Below are positions 6,585 to 14,401 of a stretch of DNA of 15,222 bases, one piece after another. The stretch lies in NCBI GenBank assembly GCA_002451015.1, contig DKBB01000415.1:10925-26146 (forward strand). The letters run 5' to 3'. The stretch comes from Acidobacteria bacterium UBA6911 (lineage in GTDB: Bacteria > Acidobacteriota > UBA6911). The position numbers and the translations under genes are program-made. The first letter of the stretch is position 1; each line of letters begins with the position of its first letter. The notes beneath the pieces are model-generated. The model did no database searches and was not told the origin of the DNA. It saw nothing but the letters and a program-made list of their open reading frames with translations.

Positions 6585-7055
6585 ATGAGATTTTTGAAGT
6601 GTTTCAGTATTTACTCAGGACTGGTCCTGCTCCTGACGGCAGCCGTGTTCGGTGCCGAAAACGATGCGGATACGGCGATGATCCGCGATATTGAAGATCA
6701 CCTGATTGCACCCTGCTGCTGGACGCAGCCGATTTCACAGCATGAATCGGGTGTATCCGCGCAGATGCGCAATGAGGTCCGCAAGATGGTGGCCGCCGGC
6801 ATGAGCCGTGAAGAGATAATGGATCATTTTGTAGCGCAGTACGGCGAAAGGATCCTTGCTACACCGCGTCCGGAGGGCTTCAACCGCCTCGTTTATATTC
6901 TGCCCTGGGTTGCCCTCGCCTTCGGCGCGTGGCTTCTGTTCGCCCTGCTCAGAAAACTGCGTGCACCTGCCCCCGCCACCTTTCCCACTCCGGAGCCCGA
7001 CGATCGGTACGCTTCACTGATTGAGAAAGAGCTGAAAGATCTGGAAGAAAAATAG
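6585..7055 (+). CDS. CcmH/CycL-type cytochrome c biogenesis protein, CCW variant
   Basis: The 156-residue protein has a signal anchor (1-24, FGA cleavage site), a periplasmic helical domain, and one C-terminal transmembrane helix (about 102-123) with a charged cytoplasmic tail. The domain follows the CcmH pattern MRNEVRKMVAAGMSREEI then YGERILATPRPEGFN. CcmH keeps apocytochrome c cysteines reduced for haem attachment. The usual redox motif LRCxxC is replaced by APCCW, with adjacent Cys44 and Cys45. I believe such CC-W versions occur in several phyla, but their activity is less clear. Other ccm genes are absent here. The stop codon lies inside the ribosome binding site of the next gene, so the two are translationally coupled. 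This is a confident family call with uncertain function. Confidence 0.85.
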   Translation: MRFLKCFSIYSGLVLLLTAAVFGAENDADTAMIRDIEDHLIAPCCWTQPISQHESGVSAQMRNEVRKMVAAGMSREEIMDHFVAQYGERILATPRPEGFNRLVYILPWVALAFGAWLLFALLRKLRAPAPATFPTPEPDDRYASLIEKELKDLEEK

Positions 7056-7057
7056 GA
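7054..7057 (+). promoter_or_regulatory. Ribosome binding site overlapping the upstream stop codon
   Basis: AGGA begins inside the TAG stop (7053-7055) and lies 5 nt before the GTG at 7063. The next in-frame ATG at 7075 would be 17 nt away, too far. This decides the GTG start and implies translational coupling. Confidence 0.65.
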
Positions 7058-7062
7058 CTCCC

Positions 7063-9792
7063 GTGACCGTAAATATGGATTCGAAATCGACGCCCGAAAC
7101 TTACAATCAAAAATTCGAAGAGATCGTACGCTGTTTCCCGGACCGAATCGCATTTCGATTGAAGACTCCCGAAGGATACCCCACTACAACCTACCGGGAA
7201 GCGCACCGGCAGGCGGTCGGGGTCGCGTCGGGCCTGATTGCATTGGGATTGAAGCGCGGCAGCCGGGTGGCCATTCTGTCGGAGAACCGTCCGGAATGGG
7301 TGGTTGCCTACCTGGGTATTTACCTGGCCGGCATGGTGGCCGTTCCGCTGGACGTCCAGATCTCTCCCAGGGAATGGAGGCGCCTGATTGAGGATTCGGA
7401 CGCGCAAACAGTTTTTGTCAGCGGCCTTCTGCTGTCCAAACTCCGAGAAGAGGTGACGGATTCCCGGCCGCCGCTCCGGATTATTTCTTTTGATGCGATG
7501 TCGGGAGACCGGGATGCGCGGACCGAACTTCACGGATTGATCGACTGGGCGGAAGGGCTGTCCCCGGCCCCCGACCTTCCGGAGTGCCGGCCCTCGGAAG
7601 TCGTTACCATCATATATACCTCCGGAACGACGGGAACGCCCAAGGGAGTCGTTCTGACACAATCCAATATCGTAGGAGAGGTCCGAAGTATCCTGGGCGC
7701 CATTCATGCGGACGAAAACGACGCCCTGCTGTGTCTTTTACCCCTGCAGCATGTCCTGGCCTCGGTGATCAATGTCCTGCTGCCTCTGTACCTCGGCGCG
7801 CAGGTCGTGTTCGCCGACACCCTGAAGCGTACGGAAATTCTCAAGGCGCTGGAAGAAGCCGGCATTACGATTCTTGCGACTGTGCCGCAGTTTTTCTACC
7901 TGTTCCACAGCCGGATCCAGGATGAGCTCGCAAAACAATCCCTGCCGATACGATATTTGTTTCGGTGGATGCTGCGTCTGAACCGGTTCAGTCTGAAGAC
8001 TTTGAAGCTGAACCTGGGGAGAATTTTCTTTTCACAGGTCTACAAGAGTTTCGGCGGCAGACTGCGATTGTTTGTCAGCGGCGGATCCTCTCTCGATCCC
8101 CGGGTGGCAAGGGATTTTCACGATATGGGATTTACCATCCTTCAGGGGTACGGCCTTACGGAAACTGCAGGCGCCTGCTCGGTGACGCGGGTCACAAATA
8201 ATGTTCTCGGTTCGGTCGGACCGGCGCTTCCCGGGATAGATATTAAAATTCATACCCCGGATGAAACAGGCACGGGTGAAATACTGATCCGGGGACCCGT
8301 CGTCATGAACGGGTATTATCGGAACCCCGACGCCACGGGAAAAGCCATCCGGGAAGGCTGGTTTCATACGGGGGATCTTGGACGGCTGGACGCGGGTGGG
8401 AATCTCTATGTGACGGGGAGGAAAAAAGAGGTTATCGTTCTGCCCAGCGGCAAGAATATTTATCCGGATGAACTGGAAACGCATTATCTCCAGTCTCCAT
8501 TTATCCAGGAAATTGCCGTTGTCGGAATCTTCAGCGCACAGGACCGGGGAGAAAAACTGCATGCTGTCGTCGTGCCGAATTTCGATTACATGAAATCCCG
8601 GAAAATTGCCAATGCGAAAGAAATACTGCGGGATCAGATCGCGGGCCTTTCCAACCAGCTTCCCAAATACAAACGCCTGATGAGCTACAGCATCCGGGCC
8701 GAAACCCTGCCGCGCACGACCACACGGAAGATAAAAAGACTGGAATTGAAGAAGCAGGTTGAGGGCGAGCGCGTGCAACCGGCAGCGAACCCGGATGTTC
8801 CGTCTTCGTCCCTGCTTGGGGACAGGGCTTTAATGGAATCGACGGTGGGCAGGGAAGTCGTCCGCTGCATGTGCGAGGCCTACCATCGAAAGGCGCCGAT
8901 TGAGGCGAACATGAACCTGGAACTGGACCTCGGTTTCGATTCCATGGAACGAGTGGAATTACTGGCCAGTCTCGAGCAATCCCTGCAACTGGAACTGCCG
9001 GAGGATTTCGGCGCAGAAATGTTTACAGTGCGCGATCTGATAGAGCAGCTGGCGAAACAGGCGGGATCGGTCATCCCATCCAGGGATGACCGCCAGAGCT
9101 GGAAAACGATCCTGTCGCAGGAATCCATCAGCCGTGAGACGGACTTCCGTATTCCTATGTCCGGTACGGCGATGACACTCTTTAAGTATGTCTGCCTCCG
9201 GATAATCTATTACGCTTTATTCCGGACCCTGCTGCGGATCAAGGTTCGCGGGCTGGAACATCTTCCCGGCGAAGGGCCTTATCTGATCTGTCCGAATCAC
9301 CAGAGCTACCTCGATGCCTTCGTACTCACTTCGGTACTGCCCTACGGGGTTTTCAAGCGACTCTTTTTTGTCGGGTACAGCGTGTTTTTCGCAACCGGAT
9401 TTATGAAACTGGCGGCACGACTGACCAATATCGTACCCGTTGATCCGGATTCCCACCTCCTTCGAGCCATGAAAACAGGGGCGTCCGGTCTCAGGGACGG
9501 GCTTATCCTGTGTATCTTTCCCGAAGGCGGCCGGTCCTACGACGGGGAATTGCAGCGATTCAAAAAGGGGGCGGCTATCCTGTCGAGGGAGCTGTCCGTT
9601 CCCATAATTCCGGTAGGTATCCAGGGCGCCCACCTGGTCTGGCCGCGGGACAGTATCCGGATCCGTCCCCATCCGGTGGCGGTCCGATTCGGAAAACCCA
9701 TCTCGCCATCCCGGGGAATTTCAGACGATCCCTACCAGGTCGATACCGAGGTGCTGCGTAACGCGGTCGCATCCCTCATGACGGAAGATTAA
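7063..9792 (+). CDS. Trifunctional AMP-binding acyl synthetase / ACP / PlsC acyltransferase
   Basis: This 909-residue fusion should activate a fatty acid and pass it to a lysophospholipid or glycerol phosphate acceptor at the inner membrane. Domain 1 (about 10-575) is a FadD-like adenylate-forming enzyme: P-loop YTSGTTGTPKG 185-195, GYGLTET 362-368, TGDLG from 436, GRKKEVIVLPSGKN hinge, and catalytic-lysine region TTTRKIKR (Lys556). Domain 2 (about 590-665) is an acyl carrier protein with LGFDSMERVE, whose Ser627 is the phosphopantetheine site. Domain 3 (about 690-905) is a PlsC acyltransferase: NHQSYLD (His746, Asp751), FPEGGRS 819-825, and VPIIPVG. E. coli Aas joins the same two catalytic activities in reverse order and without an internal ACP. 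Here the built-in ACP probably carries the acyl group between sites (inference). The GTG start is set by AGGA at 7054-7057. Confidence 0.93.
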   Translation: MTVNMDSKSTPETYNQKFEEIVRCFPDRIAFRLKTPEGYPTTTYREAHRQAVGVASGLIALGLKRGSRVAILSENRPEWVVAYLGIYLAGMVAVPLDVQISPREWRRLIEDSDAQTVFVSGLLLSKLREEVTDSRPPLRIISFDAMSGDRDARTELHGLIDWAEGLSPAPDLPECRPSEVVTIIYTSGTTGTPKGVVLTQSNIVGEVRSILGAIHADENDALLCLLPLQHVLASVINVLLPLYLGAQVVFADTLKRTEILKALEEAGITILATVPQFFYLFHSRIQDELAKQSLPIRYLFRWMLRLNRFSLKTLKLNLGRIFFSQVYKSFGGRLRLFVSGGSSLDPRVARDFHDMGFTILQGYGLTETAGACSVTRVTNNVLGSVGPALPGIDIKIHTPDETGTGEILIRGPVVMNGYYRNPDATGKAIREGWFHTGDLGRLDAGGNLYVTGRKKEVIVLPSGKNIYPDELETHYLQSPFIQEIAVVGIFSAQDRGEKLHAVVVPNFDYMKSRKIANAKEILRDQIAGLSNQLPKYKRLMSYSIRAETLPRTTTRKIKRLELKKQVEGERVQPAANPDVPSSSLLGDRALMESTVGREVVRCMCEAYHRKAPIEANMNLELDLGFDSMERVELLASLEQSLQLELPEDFGAEMFTVRDLIEQLAKQAGSVIPSRDDRQSWKTILSQESISRETDFRIPMSGTAMTLFKYVCLRIIYYALFRTLLRIKVRGLEHLPGEGPYLICPNHQSYLDAFVLTSVLPYGVFKRLFFVGYSVFFATGFMKLAARLTNIVPVDPDSHLLRAMKTGASGLRDGLILCIFPEGGRSYDGELQRFKKGAAILSRELSVPIIPVGIQGAHLVWPRDSIRIRPHPVAVRFGKPISPSRGISDDPYQVDTEVLRNAVASLMTED

Positions 9793-9818
9793 AGTTAGCG
9801 GATTGTGGATGATGGTTA

Positions 9819-9868
9819 ATGTTCACACGTTCAACGTTGAACGTGTGACGTTAAACGTCCAACGCAGG
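9819..9868. repeat. Heptamer array containing a perfect 26-bp palindrome
   Basis: From 9827 the sequence steps in 7-bp units: acgttca, acgttga, acgtgtg, acgttaa, acgtcca, acgcagg (ending 9868), with one more copy (atgttca) offset by 1 nt at 9819. Within it, 9823-9848 is an exact palindrome with no loop, centred between 9835 and 9836. It sits between the convergent fusion gene and argC, so it may act as a two-way terminator. Similar ACGTTNA-type intergenic arrays recur in some bacterial genomes, as far as I recall. No T-run follows. Confidence 0.65.
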
Positions 9869-9898
9869 AACCTTGGTCTTCATGGTTGTCGCTTCGGG

Positions 9899-10957
9899 TT
9901 AAGGATGCTGCGGGGGCAGGTCCAGTCCCATGTTTTCGGGAAGACCGAACATCACGTTAAGATTCTGAAGAGCGGAACCCGCCTGGCCCTTGACGAGGTT
10001 GTCCACATGGCTGATGACGCGGAAGGTTCCGGTGCGCTCGTCGGTGGCCACGGTTACGATAAGACGGTTCGAACCGCGAACATCGCTCGTTCCGACATTC
10101 TCGGTAAAATCACGCACATGCAAAAAAGGTTCGCCCGCGAAGGCGTCGCGGTAGGCGGCCAGAATTTCTGCATGAGTGACGCCTTCCGGCAGGCGTCCGT
10201 AAAGAGTCGACAGGATGCCCCGCACCATCGGCACGAGTTGCGGCGTAAATGTCACGCGGACGGTTCTGCCGGCCAGATCGCTGAGTTCGCGTTCGATCTC
10301 CATCACGTGCTGGTGGCCGGTGAGGCGATAGGCGTTGCTGTTGTCGTACCGTTCCGGAAAGTGGAAGGCAGGGGCAGGTTTCTTGCCGGCTCCGGACACG
10401 CCGGTCTTGCAGTCACAACAGATGCCTTCCAGTTCCACCAGGTTGTTTTTCACTGCTGGCCAGAGTCCGCAAATGCAGCTCATGGCGAAGCAGCCGGGGT
10501 TGCCTACAACGCGGGCTTTGCCAATTTCGTCCCGGTGAAGCTCAGTCAAACCGTAGGCACTTTCTTTTAACAGTTCGGGCGCTTTATGGACAGGATCACG
10601 CCCGATCCGTGTGGCGTACTCCCGGTAAAGTTCCGGGGAATTGAAACGGTAATCTCCCGAATAGTCGATCACTTTGCGGCCCGCCGCCAATTCAGCCGGG
10701 GCCGTAGTCTGACCGACTCCATCGGGCGTGGCGCAGAAGACCACATCCGCTTCAATGGATTTCGCTTCTTCAGAATCGGGGGCGATGATGAGCCGGTCGC
10801 AGTATCCACGCAGGTAGGGCCACATGTCACTCAGTTTCGTCCCCACTCCCTGCACGTCTACAAGCGCCGTCAGAGATGCTTCGGGGTGCCTGATCAGGAG
10901 TTCTACAAGTCCTATGCCCCCGTAACCTCCCGCTCCAATCAACTTCACTCGAACCAT
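9899..10957 (-). CDS. argC: N-acetyl-gamma-glutamyl-phosphate reductase
   Basis: It reduces N-acetylglutamyl phosphate to the semialdehyde with NADPH, the third step of arginine biosynthesis, in the cytoplasm. The 352-residue length is normal. The N-terminal GAGGYGGIGLVELL (8-21) is the NADP-binding turn, and ATPDGV (76-81) and DYSGDYR (98-104) follow. The catalytic cysteine is Cys156 in GNPGCF, with TGVSGAGKKP (185-194) and the His-containing GHQHVMEIERE (214-224) completing the active site. The ATG at 10955-10957 is preceded by AGGAG with 8-nt spacing; an ATG seven bases upstream is out of frame. No other arg gene is adjacent, so the pathway is scattered in this genome. It is convergent with the acyltransferase fusion and divergent from the tannase gene. 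Confidence 0.96.
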   Translation of the reverse strand: MVRVKLIGAGGYGGIGLVELLIRHPEASLTALVDVQGVGTKLSDMWPYLRGYCDRLIIAPDSEEAKSIEADVVFCATPDGVGQTTAPAELAAGRKVIDYSGDYRFNSPELYREYATRIGRDPVHKAPELLKESAYGLTELHRDEIGKARVVGNPGCFAMSCICGLWPAVKNNLVELEGICCDCKTGVSGAGKKPAPAFHFPERYDNSNAYRLTGHQHVMEIERELSDLAGRTVRVTFTPQLVPMVRGILSTLYGRLPEGVTHAEILAAYRDAFAGEPFLHVRDFTENVGTSDVRGSNRLIVTVATDERTGTFRVISHVDNLVKGQAGSALQNLNVMFGLPENMGLDLPPQHP

Positions 10958-11295
10958 TTTCCATACTCCTATTTACAGGAAACGCTATCGTGATTAAAGC
11001 ACAGGACCGCTCAAACGGCGAGTATAAATTTTGAGCCCGCGCTTTCTCCCCGGTTGCGGTATGATTATGCCCATGCGACTTACTTCCGGATACGCTCTTC
11101 CGGTTTTTCTATTTCTGCAGCAATTTGCCGGGATATCTTTGAGTAAGTAGGGCAGCAAAAAAGTGGTTTTGCGGTACGTAATGGGATATACCTGAACTCG
11201 GTTCTCCAATCTAATGTCCAACGAAACCTAACGGAATAAAATCGGGCTGGGAGTAGGTTCTTTTCAATTATCTATTGCCTAATCGGGGGCCCGTC

Positions 11296-11307
11296 CAGGG
11301 CGCCCTG
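11296..11307. repeat. GC-rich 12-bp perfect palindrome
   Basis: The sequence cagggcgccctg equals its own reverse complement, and cgggg/ccccg outside it can lengthen the stem with an internal bulge. A T-run starts 16 nt later, too distant for a classic terminator. It may be a leader structure or a protein-binding site upstream of the tannase gene. Confidence 0.35.
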
Positions 11308-11381
11308 CCCCGTTACTCCGAAAAATGTTTTTTTTACCGGCTGCCGCTTTGGCGATGGTATGGGAAAGCTTCAGGAAATTA

Positions 11382-11394
11382 GATTAGACTAATC
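11382..11394. promoter_or_regulatory. Operator-like odd palindrome ahead of tannase
   Basis: The sequence gattag-a-ctaatc has exact 6-bp arms about one base, 29 bp before the ATG at 11424. AT-rich odd palindromes in this position are typical binding sites of MarR/TetR-type repressors, but no regulator gene is in the window. Symmetry is observed; function is inferred. Confidence 0.4.
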
Positions 11395-11423
11395 GATTTA
11401 TTGAGGAATTCGGAGGTGGAAAA

Positions 11424-12992
11424 ATGAAGAGTGCAAGCACCGGAGCCATATGCCTGTTGGCCGTTTCAGGGTGGATGCTGGTCATGCCCGGCGAATTATC
11501 GGCGACGGAAAGGTGCGAGGCTTTGAAAAGCTTACAGATACCTGCAACCGCTCTGGAAATAACGCGGGCGATAAATGTGGCGGAAACAATCTCCAAACCT
11601 TCGCCCTTCGGAGGCTACCAGGGCATGATCCCGACTCACTGCCGGGTTGACGGGATGATCGATAAAAGGACCGGCAGTGACGGAAAACCTTATGCAATCG
11701 GTTTCGCGGTCGCCCTGCCAGATAACTGGAACGGCCGTTTTCTGTTCCAGGGCGGCGGTGGCTTGAACGGAAACGTTGGAAATCCCCTGGGCGCGCAGTC
11801 GGCCGGAGACACGCCGGCATTGGCTCAGGGTTTCGCCGTCGTCAGTACCGATACCGGGCACCAGGGCAGCGGCGCTTTTGACGGCAGTTTCATGAGCGAG
11901 CAGGAAGCCGTCCTCAATTTTCTGTATAAAGCCATCGGCAAAGTAACGGTGGCGGCGAAGCAAATCATTCAGGAATATTACTCCAGGCCGCCGGACTATT
12001 CTTACTATGTGGGATGTTCTACCGGCGGGCGCGAAGCCATGATCATGTCGCAGCGCTATCCGGATTATTTCGACGGACTGATTGCCGGAGCACCGGCCAT
12101 GCGGACAAATTTTTCCAACCTGGCGGATCGGTATGTTGCCGTGACTCTGAATCAGGCGGCGCCCCTGGACGAAGACGGGAAAATCGTGCCGGGTGGCGGC
12201 TTTTCCGATTCCGATAAAAAACTGATCCTTGATTCGTTCCTGGAAGCGTGCGATGCGAAGGATGGGATTGCCGACGAAATGGTGTTCAATATTCAGGAGT
12301 GCGATTTCGATCCGTCCGACATCGTCTGCCTGGCCGAAAAGAAGGAAGATTGCCTGACGGCAAAACAGGCCGATGTGTTGAAGAAAGCGTTCGCCGGACC
12401 GGTGGATTCACGCGGGCACCAGGTTTACCCCGGATTTTACTTCGATACGGGCATTGCCGCCGGCAGGGGGCTGCCCGGACTGCTGAATGCCACCGGCGGG
12501 CCTGTCGGCCCTCCTTTTACGGAATCGGAAATGGACGTCGACGAGGCCTCCGTAATCGCCGCGAACGCCATAGCGGCTGTCGGCGACAGTACCTGGACAA
12601 ACCTGAGCACTTTTGCCGCTGAAGGTGGAAAATTGATCTTCTTTCACGGCGTCAGCGATCCCTGGTTTTCGGCGATGGATACCCGGCAGTATTACCAGAG
12701 AATGGCTGAGGACAATGGAGGACTGGAAAAGGTGCTCGACTGGAGCCGCCTGTTTCTGGTCCCCGGGATGGGCCATTGCAGCGGCGGAGAAAAAGCCCTG
12801 GATCAATTCAACATGCTCGAAGCCATCGTGCGCTGGGTGGAGAAGGATGTAGCTCCGGAAAGTGTGGAGGCCAGCGGCCGGGCGTTTCCCGGTCGAAGCA
12901 GGCCGTTATGTCCGTTTCCCCGGTACGCCCATTACATCGGCGAAGGGGATCCCGCAGACGCCGCCGGTTTCGAATGCCGCAATCCGGAGTAG
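11424..12992 (+). CDS. Secreted tannase/feruloyl esterase family hydrolase
   Basis: The 522-residue product has a signal peptide (about 1-27, ending GELSA) and should act in the periplasm or outside the cell, splitting esters of phenolic acids such as gallate or hydroxycinnamates. The alpha/beta hydrolase shows an oxyanion-region QGGGGLNGNVGN, nucleophile Ser199 in GCSTGGRE, acid Asp412 in GVSDPW and base His451 in GMGHCSGG. Cys198 next to the Ser and Cys452 next to the His match the family's CS-D-HC pattern, in which the two cysteines form a disulfide joining the active site. Additional cysteine-rich lid segments lie at about 275-313. Substrate (tannin, ferulate, MHET-like or other ester) cannot be read from sequence. 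A strong GGAGGTGG lies 6 nt before the ATG. It is tail to tail with the MFS gene, 3 bp apart. Confidence 0.93.
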   Translation: MKSASTGAICLLAVSGWMLVMPGELSATERCEALKSLQIPATALEITRAINVAETISKPSPFGGYQGMIPTHCRVDGMIDKRTGSDGKPYAIGFAVALPDNWNGRFLFQGGGGLNGNVGNPLGAQSAGDTPALAQGFAVVSTDTGHQGSGAFDGSFMSEQEAVLNFLYKAIGKVTVAAKQIIQEYYSRPPDYSYYVGCSTGGREAMIMSQRYPDYFDGLIAGAPAMRTNFSNLADRYVAVTLNQAAPLDEDGKIVPGGGFSDSDKKLILDSFLEACDAKDGIADEMVFNIQECDFDPSDIVCLAEKKEDCLTAKQADVLKKAFAGPVDSRGHQVYPGFYFDTGIAAGRGLPGLLNATGGPVGPPFTESEMDVDEASVIAANAIAAVGDSTWTNLSTFAAEGGKLIFFHGVSDPWFSAMDTRQYYQRMAEDNGGLEKVLDWSRLFLVPGMGHCSGGEKALDQFNMLEAIVRWVEKDVAPESVEASGRAFPGRSRPLCPFPRYAHYIGEGDPADAAGFECRNPE

Positions 12993-12995
12993 CAT

Positions 12996-14300
12996 TCAGG
13001 CTGCTGCTGAATCCTCGGATTGAGATTCCTTTAATGACGGATGGACCGGGGGTTTGGCCAGGGCAAGGCACAGGATGCCTACTACAATTATGACGATTGC
13101 TCCCTGGAAAGCAGGCACAAAACTGCCGGTTTTATCTCTGATAATGCCGGCAATGGGGGCTCCAAATGATCCGAGAATAGCGAAAAAAAGGCGGGCAAAA
13201 CCCATGATGCCCGGATAGTGTGAGATACCGAAATAATTCGGCAGGATATTCATCATTGAGACTAACATAGCCCCAAAGCTCAATCCAAGAACGACCATAT
13301 AAACAAAGACAAACGGAAGGGACCTGGTTGAAACGAGAATGACAATTCCGACGGCTTTGAGAACTTCAGCCCAAACAGCGATGGAATGGATGTTGAATTT
13401 CATGCCGAGAAAGCCGGTGCCGAACTGGCTGAATGTCATGAGGCCGAGCATAACACTTAAGGCGAAAGACGCGACAATCGTACTGAATCCAATATCTATA
13501 AGATAATTCACTTGATGTGCCATCAGTGCATTCATGGCCAGCATATTCATGCAATAATAGGCAATCAGCAGCCACAGGCAACGTGTCCGCATGGCTTCCC
13601 TGGTTGTAAAGTCTACGGGTGTTTTATAGGAAGGTATCGGTTTTATGGATTTTTGATCATCGGCAGGATTCTTTGAACGGGAGGGACCATCCGGGACTTG
13701 CCCGAGATCTTCCGGTTTATTTCTGATCAGCATTCCCGGAATAATCACTGCAAACACCAGTACCAGTAAAGATATGGCCAGGTACGCCGTGCGCCACCCA
13801 TAGGCATTAATGAATGCCACGATGGCCGGTCCCATAAAAATTCCACCCCCTCCGCCGATTCCCAGAGCTATGCCTAAACCCAGCGACCTTTTTTTCACAA
13901 ACCAGTTGTTGACTACGGTGGTTGTAGCCAGCATGCCTCCCAGTCCCGCAGCCGTACCGACGAGCAGTCCCTGGCCCAGGAACAGTTGCCAGAGATGTGA
14001 ATGAAAATAAAGGAGGAAGAACCCGGCAAATCCGAGGAAATTGCCAAGAACGATGGCGCGCCTGGCGCCGAATTTCATAATAAAGAAACCTGCAACAGGC
14101 CCGCAAAACCCCATTGCCATTAAATTGATGGTCGCCCCCCAGGAAATCGTGCCATAAAGCCAGCCGAACTCCTCAATGAGGTATTTCATAAAATAGCTGA
14201 AAGAGGCGATGTAAAATCCTCCTATGATGCCAATAACGCCTACCACCACCAGGTTGATCCATCCATAAAACCGCCTGCCATCGGTAGTTCGGTCAGCCAT
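12996..14300 (-). CDS. MFS transporter, OFA/monocarboxylate-type
   Basis: The 434-residue protein has about 12 hydrophobic helices in two halves with a hydrophilic loop near residues 200-235 (NKPEDLGQVPDGPSRSKNPADD). Family signs are the N-terminal RRFYGWINL start, SYFMKYLIEEFGW before helix 2, the helix 2-3 loop motif GFFIMKFGARRAIVLG, NNWFVKKRSLGLGIALGIGGGG in helices 4-5 and the KPEDLG loop. These resemble the oxalate:formate antiporter/monocarboxylate branch, whose members move small organic acids by antiport or proton symport across the inner membrane. The substrate is not readable. The convergent tannase suggests an aromatic or carboxylic acid product (inference). AAGGAGA lies 8 nt before the ATG. 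The hydrolase gene lies 101 bp upstream on the same strand, so co-transcription is possible. Confidence 0.9.
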   Translation of the reverse strand: MADRTTDGRRFYGWINLVVVGVIGIIGGFYIASFSYFMKYLIEEFGWLYGTISWGATINLMAMGFCGPVAGFFIMKFGARRAIVLGNFLGFAGFFLLYFHSHLWQLFLGQGLLVGTAAGLGGMLATTTVVNNWFVKKRSLGLGIALGIGGGGGIFMGPAIVAFINAYGWRTAYLAISLLVLVFAVIIPGMLIRNKPEDLGQVPDGPSRSKNPADDQKSIKPIPSYKTPVDFTTREAMRTRCLWLLIAYYCMNMLAMNALMAHQVNYLIDIGFSTIVASFALSVMLGLMTFSQFGTGFLGMKFNIHSIAVWAEVLKAVGIVILVSTRSLPFVFVYMVVLGLSFGAMLVSMMNILPNYFGISHYPGIMGFARLFFAILGSFGAPIAGIIRDKTGSFVPAFQGAIVIIVVGILCLALAKPPVHPSLKESQSEDSAAA

Positions 14301-14401
14301 CTTATGTGTCTCCTTGAAAACGGGAATGACGATTTAACTCAGCATAAAAAAGGTCGGTGTGCTTTTGCGCCAACTACCATATCACAGCTTGCCCGGATGT
14401 C

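Larger units (their letters stand above)
10958..11423. promoter_or_regulatory. Long divergent intergenic region between argC and tannase
   Basis: This 466-bp gap must hold the promoters of both outward-facing genes. It contains a TATACT-like box for argC on the minus strand (complement around 11020), a GC-rich perfect palindrome cagggcgccctg at 11296-11307 flanked by cgggg (11284) and ccccg (11308), a run of eight T at about 11328, and an operator-like odd palindrome at 11382-11394. The region is long for a simple promoter pair. A 75-residue minus frame (10994-11221) and a 25-residue plus frame (11073-11150) are present but unconvincing. Confidence 0.4.

Noticed and set aside
8032..8778. 248-codon minus-strand frame inside the acyl synthetase fusion
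   Set aside because: It is a shadow of the strongly supported plus-strand gene and shows no domain signal.
9803..10570. 255-codon plus-strand frame over the heptamer array and argC
   Set aside because: It is antisense to argC, and its N-terminus is only the translated heptamer repeat.
11073..11150. 25-codon plus frame with a signal-peptide-like start (MRLTSGYALPVFLFLQQF)
   Set aside because: It is too short, has no clear ribosome binding site, and stops immediately after the hydrophobic stretch.
10994..11221. 75-codon minus-strand frame upstream of argC
   Set aside because: It has no recognisable motif or convincing start signal. It overlaps the likely argC promoter.
11284..11335. Intrinsic terminator in the argC-tannase gap
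   Set aside because: The GC stem and T-run are separated by about 16 nt, and no gene upstream on the plus strand would need it.
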